Shown in pieces: positions 1 through 7,290 of a stretch of 26,424 bases of DNA. Position numbers and translations under genes: made by a program. Source of the stretch: Gammaproteobacteria bacterium. GTDB lineage: Bacteria; Pseudomonadota; Gammaproteobacteria; UBA9214. The stretch covers positions 1-26,424 of the forward strand of contig JAOTTU010000009.1 of the NCBI GenBank assembly GCA_029864225.1. The letters run 5' to 3'. The notes beneath the pieces are model-generated. The model saw nothing but the letters and a program-made list of their open reading frames with translations, made no database searches and had not been told where the DNA came from. How positions within the stretch are numbered: the stretch's first letter is position 1; every line of letters begins with the position of its first letter.

Positions 1-159
1 GAGGGCGAGACCGGTGAGCAGGACCAGGAGTCGGAGGGTAAGAGCGGCGAGCAGCAGACCGAAGGCGAGTCCGGTAAGCAGGACCAGGAGGCCGAGGGCG
101 AGTCCGGTGAGCAGGACCAGGAAGCCGAGGGTCAGACCGGTGAAGAGGAGCAAAAACCT
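1..159 (+). repeat. Coding tandem repeat, ~33-bp units, acidic linker
   Basis: Five consecutive in-frame units are seen at 1-33, 34-60 (shortened to 9 codons), 61-93, 94-126 and 127-159. Each encodes a variant of EG(E/K/Q)(S/T)G(E/K)QDQE(A/S). The array probably continues upstream of the window. Units differ mainly by small substitutions, and one has lost two codons. This fits an array that expands and contracts in frame. Confidence 0.85.
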
Positions 160-711
160 GAAGCTGAGTCGGGTATGAAGGACGCTTCCGGTGAAAAATC
201 GGCCGGCGCTGAGGAAGAACCCGAAAGTGAGGCCGGTAGTGAGGAAAAACAGCAAGATAAGGGCGATTCGGGCATGCAAGCGGTGCAAGATGATGGTAAT
301 GTACCCATAGATGAAAATGATGAAGGGCCGGGGCCTCTGGAAGAGGGTGATGCCGGAGGTGAAGACGAGACCCAGGACCGGCAGGACAGCGGAAGTGTGC
401 TGGATCTGTCGGGCGGTTTGAGAGACAAGCCCGATGAACTTACCGGGGAGGATGCGGCGGCAAGTCAGGCTGTGGACCAGTTCGACCAGATGGAAACCGG
501 GCTGGGCGGGGAGGACCGGGAAGCAGCTCCCGGAGGTTTGCCTGACCCCGAGGGTATTCCTGGTTCAGGCATTCCCATGATCATGCTGGAGCAATGGCTG
601 GAACGTATTGAAGGTGATCCGGCCTATCTGCTGCGCAATCAGTTCATGATCGAGGAGCGCCAGGCAATGGAACAATACGGTCGCACATTGATGGAGAACC
701 GGCCGTGGTGA
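1..711 (+). CDS. C-terminal part of a Bat-operon protein (BatB/BatC type), 5' end outside the window
   Basis: The reading frame is open from the first base of the window, so this is the 3' end of a longer gene. Its first ~55 codons are an acidic, Gln/Gly-rich tandem repeat of about 11 residues (pattern EGxSGxQDQEA). A longer low-complexity Glu/Asp/Gly stretch follows. The last ~45 residues (LEQWLERIEGDPAYLLRNQF, ending RPW) resemble the C-terminus of VWA-TPR BatB proteins, where an EQWL..I.DDP..LLR..F block closes the protein. batD lies 44 bases downstream in the same direction, the normal order of the Bat (aerotolerance) operon. The VWA and TPR domains would lie upstream of the window. In this family the VWA part is membrane-anchored and periplasmic. 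The acidic linker is the unusual part. Confidence is good for the family and low for the exact BatB or BatC assignment. Confidence 0.7.
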   Translation, partial: EGETGEQDQESEGKSGEQQTEGESGKQDQEAEGESGEQDQEAEGQTGEEEQKPEAESGMKDASGEKSAGAEEEPESEAGSEEKQQDKGDSGMQAVQDDGNVPIDENDEGPGPLEEGDAGGEDETQDRQDSGSVLDLSGGLRDKPDELTGEDAAASQAVDQFDQMETGLGGEDREAAPGGLPDPEGIPGSGIPMIMLEQWLERIEGDPAYLLRNQFMIEERQAMEQYGRTLMENRPW

Positions 712-755
712 TTGGAGCTGTAGTCAATTAGTAAGACTGAAGCGGGGGCAAAGGT

Positions 756-2477
756 TTGCATAGAATAAATAGTTCAAGGATTTGCATCATCTGTCTGTTG
801 ACTGGTGTGCTCACCAGCGTTAGCCAGACCAGCGCCGGTTTTTCCTTCGGCAATTCCAGTCAGCAACCCGGCAACAGCGCGCGAACCACCGATAACCGGC
901 CCTGGGGTAACATCGGGGCCTTCAAACCCGCTCCCATCTATGAACAGCAGCAGCCTGCCGGCAGCCCTGGATATTATCCCGGTGCAGTCCCTGGCAGTGG
1001 CTGGCCGGCAGCGCAGAACTCGTATCCTCCGTATGGCAGCCAACGCCCCGCAGGCGCAGGCACGGCCTCGGAACTGCCCCATGTTGAGGTCGAATTGGGT
1101 TCCAAGTGGCCCTACGAACAGCAGAATGTCATTTATACGGTAAGAGTGGTCAGCAGCCAGAATCTCAAGACCCTGGATTCCATCCTGCCGACTATCGATG
1201 GGGCGATACTGGAGAAGATCGACGGACCTGTTGCCAGCCTGCGCAAAGACAAACATAGTGGTGCGCAGGAGATCAGTAACGAATACCGGTTCAAGCTGAC
1301 GCCTCTCAGGTCCGGCGAAATCATTGTGCCCGAGATCCGCTTCACGGGCAGTTATGCCCCCGGCAATCAGCATCGTGGTATGCCGGGTAGTCCCCATTCC
1401 GGCGGCAATGAATCCTTCACCATCTCCTCCGACGCTCCTGTGAAGCTGCGGGTGCGGCCGGCCGACCCATCGGTGACACCCTGGTTACCCTTGCATAGCC
1501 TGAAACTGTTATCGAACCTGCAGCAGGAGCATGCGGTAAAAGAGGGTACGCCAGTGACCCTGATACTCGAGATGACGGCCAAGGGTGCACTGGGCAGTCA
1601 ATTGCCCTCGCTGGAGAAACAGCTCGGTGGCCCCGACTACCGGGTCTATCGTGATGCAGTCAGCGTCAACAACGGCATCTCGGATGACGGTCGCCACCTG
1701 ATCGGGAGTCGCAAGGAAACCTATACCCTGATACCCCTGAAGGACGGCTGGATAGACCTGCCCAGTATCAAGGTCGCGTGGTGGGATGTCGCTATGGATG
1801 CACCCAGGGTGGCCGAGCTGGCCGGCTATGACAATGAGGGCCCGGTACAGACGTCAGCGCAGTCGCAGGGGGCACGCGAAGGCAGGTCCTATCCCGTTTA
1901 TTTCTGGTTTCCGCTGATGCTCACCCTGGGTCTGATCCTGGGCTACTGGCTGGGCGTCTGGTCACGGACGCGCCCGCTGCTGGAATGGGTCGGTCACAAG
2001 GCACGTGCCGCGCTGCTCTCGATGAAACGTCTGGGAATGAAACAGGTGCAGACGGTGAACCAGGTGATTTCACCATTACCCTATCTGAACAAGCTGCGTA
2101 TGGGCCTGGCGGCTGTCATGCCGATACGCGCCAAGATCTGGCTATGTACCCGTTGTGTCCAGGGCGAGGATGATCCGGATGCCTGGTGCCAGGAGTTCAA
2201 GAGCCGTATTTGCCAGCACCTCAATATCACCTCACAGACCCCACTGCCGGTGATCGCGGAGAAGCTCATCGAGGCCAATCCCCAGGTGGACCCGGTGCGC
2301 ATGCGCGCCCTGATCCAGTCACTGGATGGCGCGATCTATGGTTCCAAGCCCATCGACTTCCTGGTCTGGAAGAAGGACTTCGGTAACCAGCTGCGGCCGC
2401 GTGCGCAGCTGCGCCGCTACCGCCGCTACCGCCAGCTGCAATCCACACTGCCCGAGTTGAACCCGCGTTCGGCCTAA
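756..2477 (+). CDS. batD: BatD-family protein (aerotolerance / Bat operon)
   Basis: 573 residues. The TTG start at 756 is chosen because an in-frame stop lies at 738-740, and because the protein then begins with a signal peptide (MHRINSSRICIICLLTGVLT, cleavage near TSAG). A G-rich stretch at 741-748 can serve as ribosome-binding site. Residues ~30-105 are a Pro/Gly/Gln/Tyr-rich linker. Residues ~107-350 show the beta-rich BatD repeats, including RFKLTPLRSGEIIVPEIRF and YTLIPLKDGWIDLPSIKVAWWD. A single membrane helix at ~381-402 follows, then a basic cytoplasmic tail of ~170 residues. BatD is thought to be a periplasmic partner of the BatA/BatB VWA proteins and of a MoxR ATPase; its molecular role is not settled. 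It sits directly after the BatB/C-like gene, probably as the last gene of that operon. Confidence 0.85.
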   Translation: MHRINSSRICIICLLTGVLTSVSQTSAGFSFGNSSQQPGNSARTTDNRPWGNIGAFKPAPIYEQQQPAGSPGYYPGAVPGSGWPAAQNSYPPYGSQRPAGAGTASELPHVEVELGSKWPYEQQNVIYTVRVVSSQNLKTLDSILPTIDGAILEKIDGPVASLRKDKHSGAQEISNEYRFKLTPLRSGEIIVPEIRFTGSYAPGNQHRGMPGSPHSGGNESFTISSDAPVKLRVRPADPSVTPWLPLHSLKLLSNLQQEHAVKEGTPVTLILEMTAKGALGSQLPSLEKQLGGPDYRVYRDAVSVNNGISDDGRHLIGSRKETYTLIPLKDGWIDLPSIKVAWWDVAMDAPRVAELAGYDNEGPVQTSAQSQGAREGRSYPVYFWFPLMLTLGLILGYWLGVWSRTRPLLEWVGHKARAALLSMKRLGMKQVQTVNQVISPLPYLNKLRMGLAAVMPIRAKIWLCTRCVQGEDDPDAWCQEFKSRICQHLNITSQTPLPVIAEKLIEANPQVDPVRMRALIQSLDGAIYGSKPIDFLVWKKDFGNQLRPRAQLRRYRRYRQLQSTLPELNPRSA

Positions 2478-2527
2478 GCAATACTGTTTCCCATTAATAT
2501 CCCCTGGAGCGACGTTGGTCGAGACCT

Positions 2528-4735
2528 GTGCGTGCAGTATTACCTGTCTGCATGGGTTTTCATGTAATGAACGAACAGTCACAGAAACACCTTGACCGCA
2601 TGCTGGAGGCGCGGCCTGCTGACCAGCAAGCGGTGCTGGCCAAGGCCGCCCAATGGGCGATGGACTCGCACCAGGGGCAGGAGCGTGCCTCCGGCGAGCC
2701 CTACTACCACCATGTCCTGGCGGTGGCCGAGATCCTCAACGATCTGAAGCTGGATTACGAAACCCTGGCGGCGGCGATGCTGCACGACGTGGTCGAGGAC
2801 ACCGCGGTTACCCTTGAGGACGTGAAGGCTGAATTCGGCCCCGTGATCGCCAGCCTGGTGGACGGGGTGACCAAGATGGAGCAGATCGGGGAGTTCCAGG
2901 ATCTCGCCCTGGCGGGCGTCAGGGAGCACCACCAGGCGGAGAGCCCGCGCAAGTTGTTGCTGGCCATGGCCGAGGACGTGCGCGTGGTGCTGATCAAGCT
3001 GGCCGACCGCCTGCACAACATGCGTACCCTGAAATACCTGGACCCCGAGCGCCAGCGGCGCATTGCCCGGGAGACCCTGGATATCTACGCGCCGCTCGCC
3101 AACCGCCTGGGTATCTGGCAGATCAAGTGGGAACTGGAGGACCTGTCGCTGCGCTACCTCGAGCCCGAGGCCTACACCACGCTGGTGGCCCAGCTCAAGG
3201 AGACCCGGGAAGAGCGCGAGCGTTACATCGAGAAGGTCATTGGAATACTGGATGCCGAGATGAAAAAGGCGGGCATCAAGGCGGCCATCAGCGGCCGCTC
3301 GAAACACATCAACAGCATCTGGCGCAAGATGCAACGCAAGCACCTTGATTTCGAGCAGATCTTCGACATGCGTGCGGTCCGGATCCTGGTCCAGGAGGAG
3401 AAGGACTGTTATGCCGCGCTTGGTGTGGTGCACGGCCTCTGGCGCCACATCTCCAGGGAGTTCGACGACTACATCGCCAACCCCAAGGAGAATCTGTACC
3501 GCTCGCTGCATACCGCGGTGGTCGGGCCCGAGGGCCGCACCCTGGAGATCCAGATCCGCACCGAGGAGATGCACCGCCATGCCGAACTGGGTGTCGCGGC
3601 CCACTGGCGCTACAAGGATGGCGGTCACTTCGATCCCGGCTACGAGGAGAAGATCTCCTGGCTGCGGCAATTGCTGGAGTGGCAGGACGAGGAGCACACG
3701 GCCAACGACTTCGTCGACCGCTTCAAGACCGAGGCGTTCCAGGAGCGCGTCTATGTCCTGACACCGCAAGGCAAGATCATCGACCTGCCGCAGGGCGCCA
3801 CACCGCTGGATTTCGCCTACGAGGTGCACACCGAGGTGGGTCACCGCTGCCGCGGCGCCAAGGTCAACGGCCGCATCGTGCAACTGACCACTGAACTCCA
3901 TAACGGTGATCAGGTCGAGGTGCTGACCACACGGCAGGGCGTGCCGAGTCGTGACTGGCTGAATCCACACCTGGGCTATCTCAAGACATCGCGTGGACGC
4001 GCGCGGGTACGCTCCTGGTTCAAGCACCAGGACCACGAGCAGAATGTCAGCGCCGGTCGCGCCATCCTCGACCGGGAGCTGCACCGCCTGAGTGTCACCG
4101 GCCTGTCGATGGAGAAACTCGCCTCGCGGCTCAAGTTCCAGCAGGTGGACGAACTACTCGCGGCACTCGGGGGCGGTGATATCAATACCGGTCAGTTGGC
4201 CAATGCCGTCAATGACCTGATTCCGAGGCCGGAAGTGCAGGAGGTGGAACTTCCCCGCAGGACACGCAAAAAGCGACCGGTCGAGCCGGGCGGGTTCAAG
4301 ATCCTGGGTGTGGGTAATCTGCTGACAACAACGGCACGCTGCTGCCACCCGGTGCCGAATGATCCCATCGTGGGTTACATCACCCGGGGCCGCGGTGTCA
4401 CCATCCACCGCCAGGACTGCGGCAATGTCCTGCGCCTGCAGGGTCAGGACCGGGGCCGGCTCATCGAGGTGGATTGGGGACTGCCATCGGACGAGGGCTA
4501 TCTGGCCGATGTCTCGATCGAGGCCTATGATCGCCCCGGCTTGCTGCGTGACATCACGGCCGTCCTGGCCAATGAAAAGATCAACCTCAGCGGTGTGCAT
4601 ACCGGTACCGACATGAGCGACGGCATAGCGCGTATGAGCCTGACCCTGGAGATCGCCGATATCGGGCAATTGAGCCGTGTGCTGACACAGATCGGGCAAT
4701 TGCCCAACGTGGTCGAGGCGCGACGCAAGGTGTGA
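2528..4735 (+). CDS. relA: RelA/SpoT-family (p)ppGpp synthetase with intact-looking hydrolase site
   Basis: 735 residues from the GTG at 2528. In-frame ATGs at 2552 and 2567 are alternatives, and none has a clear Shine-Dalgarno, so the N-terminus is uncertain. Domain order: HD hydrolase (~40-190), synthetase (~240-360), TGS (~405-470), helical region, zinc-finger-like CC motif (ARCCHPVP, ~604), ACT (~658-735). The synthetase carries the RelA signature EFDD (311-314), YANPKENLYRSLHT-like substrate loop and EIQIRT (340-345). The overall sequence (YAPLANRLGIWQIKWELEDL, SIWRKMQRKH) is RelA-like. Unlike E. coli RelA, the HD site is complete: R53, H62, H86-D87, E90-D91, D160 and N164 match the metal and substrate residues of bifunctional Rel. 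It should make (p)ppGpp from GTP/GDP and ATP at the ribosome and may also degrade it. It stands alone between batD and the repeat region. Confidence 0.92.
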   Translation: MRAVLPVCMGFHVMNEQSQKHLDRMLEARPADQQAVLAKAAQWAMDSHQGQERASGEPYYHHVLAVAEILNDLKLDYETLAAAMLHDVVEDTAVTLEDVKAEFGPVIASLVDGVTKMEQIGEFQDLALAGVREHHQAESPRKLLLAMAEDVRVVLIKLADRLHNMRTLKYLDPERQRRIARETLDIYAPLANRLGIWQIKWELEDLSLRYLEPEAYTTLVAQLKETREERERYIEKVIGILDAEMKKAGIKAAISGRSKHINSIWRKMQRKHLDFEQIFDMRAVRILVQEEKDCYAALGVVHGLWRHISREFDDYIANPKENLYRSLHTAVVGPEGRTLEIQIRTEEMHRHAELGVAAHWRYKDGGHFDPGYEEKISWLRQLLEWQDEEHTANDFVDRFKTEAFQERVYVLTPQGKIIDLPQGATPLDFAYEVHTEVGHRCRGAKVNGRIVQLTTELHNGDQVEVLTTRQGVPSRDWLNPHLGYLKTSRGRARVRSWFKHQDHEQNVSAGRAILDRELHRLSVTGLSMEKLASRLKFQQVDELLAALGGGDINTGQLANAVNDLIPRPEVQEVELPRRTRKKRPVEPGGFKILGVGNLLTTTARCCHPVPNDPIVGYITRGRGVTIHRQDCGNVLRLQGQDRGRLIEVDWGLPSDEGYLADVSIEAYDRPGLLRDITAVLANEKINLSGVHTGTDMSDGIARMSLTLEIADIGQLSRVLTQIGQLPNVVEARRKV

Positions 4736-4750
4736 TGCTCAATTGTACAA

Positions 4751-5031
4751 ATGATTCACCGCAAAGACACAAAGGGCTCAAAGACATTAATTACAATAAT
4801 TCCTAACCGCAGAGACGCGGAGGACGCAGAGACAAAATTATTTGTTGAAAGAATTTTCTGTCGTTTCCGTATAAGCGTGTAGGTTGGGCAAAGGAGCGAA
4901 GCAACGTGCCCAACGGTATATTTACTATATTGGGTACGCTGCGCTTTGCCCACCCTACAAATTCTCTGGACATTTGTTGAATTATTTTATTGATCTTCTC
5001 CGTGATCTCGGCGTCTCTGCGGTGAAATCAG
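4751..5031. repeat. Nested palindromic repeat cluster (MITE/REP-like)
   Basis: This explains the long gene-free stretch after relA. An outer pair of 27-bp arms, 4806-4832 and 4997-5023, are inverted copies beginning ACCGCAGAGACGC. A third, degenerate left copy (CACCGCAAAGACAC) lies at 4757-4770, and the right arm extends to 5031. Inside sits a second inverted pair of a different family: 4879-4914 (GTAGGTTGGGCAAAG..) and 4932-4958 (reverse complement GTAGGGTGGGCAAAG..). The arrangement looks like one palindromic element inserted into another. No protein-coding capacity is credible. Similar ACCGCAGAGACGC and GTAGGGTGGGC motifs recur in many proteobacterial intergenic regions (general knowledge, not checked here). 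Confidence 0.75.
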
Positions 5032-5139
5032 TTCAACATGGCTTGCACAATGTTGTCGAACCGGCCTGATTGAAACGTCGGAGCTAGAATCCAGTTGATG
5101 TTCGGGGCCTGTTCGCCTCCGAATCTGTGTGAGCTTCCC

Positions 5140-6106
5140 GACACCTAGGTTACAGAGTATTCCGGGCACATAGGTTACACAATTTGGCATTTGGGGAGGT
5201 CCTCAGATGCCCTGGAAAGAGTGTAATCGTATGGACGAAAGACTCCGCTTTGTGGCCCGCCTGCTCGATGGCGAGAAGATGGCTTCGCTGTGCCGGGAGT
5301 TCGGCAACTCCCGCAAGACGGGCTACAAAATATTCAATCGCTACAAGGACTACGGCATCCGTGGGCTGGAGGAGCGGGCCCGGAGCCCCTACCGGCATCC
5401 CAACAAGCTGGCGTTCCAGCTCGAGACGGCCATTCTGCGGATCAAGCGGAAACATACGAACTGGGGCGCGCCCAAGATCCGCGAGAAGCTCATCAAGCGA
5501 TACCCCGGGATCAAACCACCGGCCACCAGCACGGTCCACGCCACGCTGGACCGACACGGCCTGAGCCGGCTCGCCGTCTGGTAGTTACGACTCGGTATCG
5601 CCATCGAGCGTATCCAACCCGGCCATCCCCAGCAGAACGGCCGCCACGAGCGGATGCACCTGACGCTCAAAAAAGAGGCGACCTGGCCACCGAGCTACAA
5701 CTTTCTGCAGCAACAGGGCCGCTTCGATGACTTTGTCGAGGGTTACAATAACGACCGGCCGCATCAGGCCCTGGGCGGCAAATACCCGGGTGAGGTGTAT
5801 ACACCCTCGGCGCGTGAATACCACCACCCGGATGTCCCGGAGTACCCGTTTCACGACCGGACAATACAGGTTGCCCAGTGCGGCAGAATCTGCGTGGGTC
5901 GGCGCAAAATCAACCTCAGCACCATCTTTTGGGGGTCAGTATGTCGGTATCCGGGAGGTCGCTGACCAGGTCTGGCTTGTCAGCTTCATGGACTATCATC
6001 TAGGCTTCCTTGATCAAGACGAGAACCGGGTGGAGCCTGTGGGTCACAACCCATTCGCCCCGAATGTGTTACCCATGTCCCCGGAATAAAGTGTTACCTA
6101 TGTGAC
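5140..6106 (+). mobile_element. Degenerate IS481-family insertion sequence
   Basis: The terminal inverted repeats are ~41 bp: left 5140-5180 and right 6066-6106. Reverse-complementing the right end gives a good match to the left (GACACCTAGGTTAC.. against GTCACATAGGTAAC..; both contain TATTCCGGG). Each end holds two copies of a CACATAGGTTACAC-like motif, probably transposase binding sites. The element is shorter than intact IS481 members because the middle of its transposase gene is missing. No convincing target duplication is seen. The right end stops only 21 bases from the 3' end of tRNA-Arg. Confidence 0.85.
5207..6089 (+). pseudogene. IS481-family transposase, inactivated by deletion, nonsense and frameshift
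   Basis: The ATG at 5207 follows a good Shine-Dalgarno (GGGGAGG, 5193-5199). Codons to 5581 give the helix-turn-helix N-terminus (e.g. LCREFGNSRKTGYKIFNRYK, WGAPKIREKL). At DRHGL|SRLAVW the text jumps to sequence normally found just before the last catalytic residue. The central part of the DDE core, with both aspartates, is therefore missing, roughly 100 residues by comparison with remembered family members. A TGG-to-TAG change at 5582-5584 then interrupts VWWLRLGI. The frame continues through HPQQNGRHERMH, which keeps the catalytic Glu. An extra T near 5930 (ATCTTTTGGGGG) shifts the frame, and the true C-terminus (LVSFMDYHLGFLD .. LPMSPE) is read in another frame to the stop at 6087-6089. 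It cannot make active transposase. Confidence 0.9.
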
Positions 6107-6127
6107 CGGTAAGCACCCAAGAATGAG

Positions 6128-6204
6128 TGGCGTCCCGGAGAGGATTCGAACCTCCGACCTAGCGCTTAGGAGGCGCTTGCTCTATCCAGCTGAGCTACCG
6201 GGAC
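6128..6204 (-). tRNA. tRNA-Arg (anticodon CCT)
   Basis: Read on the minus strand: acceptor GTCCCGG pairs with CCGGGAC, discriminator G, encoded CCA. The D stem is GCTC/GAGC. The anticodon stem AGCGC/GCGCT encloses the loop CTCCTAA, giving anticodon CCT (codon AGG). The T arm is GGAGG-TTCGAAT-CCTCT. All four stems pair. It lies downstream of tRNA-Ala on the same strand. Confidence 0.96.
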
Positions 6205-6221
6205 CCTGTTGCGGCAAATCG

Positions 6222-6246
6222 AAAAAGGCCAGACCCGGGTCTGGCC
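6222..6246 (-). terminator. Terminator-like hairpin between tRNA-Ala and tRNA-Arg
   Basis: On the minus strand the 20-bp palindrome GGCCAGAC-CCGG-GTCTGGCC (6227-6246) is followed directly by TTTTT (6222-6226), a classic intrinsic terminator layout. It starts 10 bases after the CCA of tRNA-Ala, and its T-run ends 17 bases before tRNA-Arg. It would end or attenuate transcription before tRNA-Arg. Confidence 0.7.
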
Positions 6247-6255
6247 AACGATGAT

Positions 6256-6331
<76 letters not shown>

Positions 6332-6374
6332 GTAGGTTTAACAGGCATTAGGTGAATAGCCTCAAGGTGGTGTG

Positions 6375-6380
6375 ATTCTA
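6375..6380 (-). promoter_or_regulatory. Possible -10 element for the tRNA-Ala/tRNA-Arg unit
   Basis: On the minus strand TAGAAT lies about 43 bases upstream of tRNA-Ala. No strong -35 hexamer is found at 16-18 bases, so this is tentative. It sits inside a short inverted repeat (GCCTCAA .. TTGAGGC) that could form a leader hairpin. Confidence 0.3.
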
Positions 6381-6484
6381 GCATTGAGGCCGCCGTTACT
6401 TCCATACACGGTTGAACAGCGTAGCGGTCAGCGATTGCTTTGCTCCGGGATATGGCAAGAGGAACCCGTTAGGAGGGCAGCTGA

Positions 6485-6649
6485 CTACGAGTGAACTTGC
6501 CTGGGCCTGGAAAGCGCTGCCTCGATATCGATCACCTTGTTGACGATTTTCTGGATGTCGACGATATAGGCGTCTTCATACAGCAAGGACCGAATTTTGT
6601 TGATTCGATTGGTGTCAATCTCGGTATTTTCGGCTGATTGGTCAAGCAT
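6485..6649 (-). CDS. Small FlgM-like anti-sigma-28 protein (54 aa)
   Basis: ATG at 6649, stop at 6485-6487; an in-frame TGA upstream of the ATG bounds the gene and no other common start codon lies between. The 54-residue product has a short N-terminus (MLDQSAENTE) and then aligns without gaps to the C-terminal half of FlgM: IDTNRINKIRSLLYEDAYIV followed by DIQKIVNKVIDIE. The family pattern is VDxxRVxxI(R/K)xxIxxGxYxVDxxxIAxKLLxxE. That half of FlgM binds sigma-28 (FliA). Ordinary FlgM is about 90-100 residues, so the N-terminal half is missing or was never present. It also has ED instead of the usual xG before the conserved Ala/Ser-Tyr. It stands alone between the tRNAs and fleQ; fliA is 6 kb away. 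A weak AAGAGA Shine-Dalgarno is ~13 bases upstream. Function is inferred from motif alignment only. Confidence 0.6.
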   Translation of the reverse strand: MLDQSAENTEIDTNRINKIRSLLYEDAYIVDIQKIVNKVIDIEAALSRPRQVHS

Positions 6650-7290
6650 AGCGGGTCCAGGTTCTCTTATTGAATTATCTCATTTAATGTTTGATTGTTT
6701 TATACGTTAATCCCTGACACATGAAGGTTATCGTCAGGGGGATCAGGGAGTTTAGTCGCATATTGTGGTGTGGCGCACAAAGCGACAATTCCGTGATACA
6801 GGCGCCTGGTTCTAGGTTTTTTTAGTGTTGCCGATCACATTGTATTCAACCTGGATACGCCAGCTCGCACGCTATAGACCGCTCACCGGGAACTGCGTTC
6901 GGCAGCGTTCATATCCGGAATTAGACCCTTCAACCACAGTTCCTGATACTTCCGACGACTGCAACCACGAGCTGCGTGGCCTTTCGAAGTTATCTACCTG
7001 TGTTTGCGGTATCATCTTGACTGGTTGCGGGGACACGCTGGCGGGATATTTCGGGCGTGGTTGTTATGTGGCTGTTATAATGCAAGTTAGACTTGATAAT
7101 GATAATTCTTATTGAATCCATACATAATGAAAAATAAGTGCATATAAACCATATGCTTGGAATATAGTGACGAAAAATTGACAGGGTAGTCGTGCAATGG
7201 CTTAATATCAGCTTGTAGGCCGAATAAAAAACATTAAAATAGTCGGGTATTTCAATACGATCCGACCGGATAATTCCTCAGGTAAATCAA
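6650..7290. other. Gene-free region upstream of fleQ
   Basis: No convincing gene is seen. It holds an inverted repeat CCCTGAC/GTCAGGG (6712-6718 and 6733-6739), a T-run at about 6818-6824 after a weak stem, an AT-rich stretch (7085-7180), and the likely fleQ promoter. An open frame at 6825-7115 has no ribosome-binding site or recognisable family and looks accidental. Confidence 0.6.
7178..7208 (+). promoter_or_regulatory. Candidate sigma-70 promoter of fleQ
   Basis: A perfect -35 TTGACA (7178-7183) is followed after 19 bases by TAATAT (7203-7208), or after 18 by TTAATA. This puts the start ~75 bases before the fleQ ATG. The spacer is longer than the ideal 17. Confidence 0.45.

Noticed and set aside
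2579..4084. A 501-codon open frame on the minus strand inside relA
   Set aside because: It is antisense to a clearly conserved relA gene. Its composition (Leu/Val/Gln/Asp/His-rich, no known motif) is what complementing a GC-rich coding strand produces.
4884..5069. A 61-codon open frame in the gap after relA
   Set aside because: It is made entirely of palindromic repeat sequence.
6825..7115. A 96-codon open frame upstream of fleQ
   Set aside because: No ribosome-binding site, no recognisable domain and non-coding-like composition; it is probably accidental.
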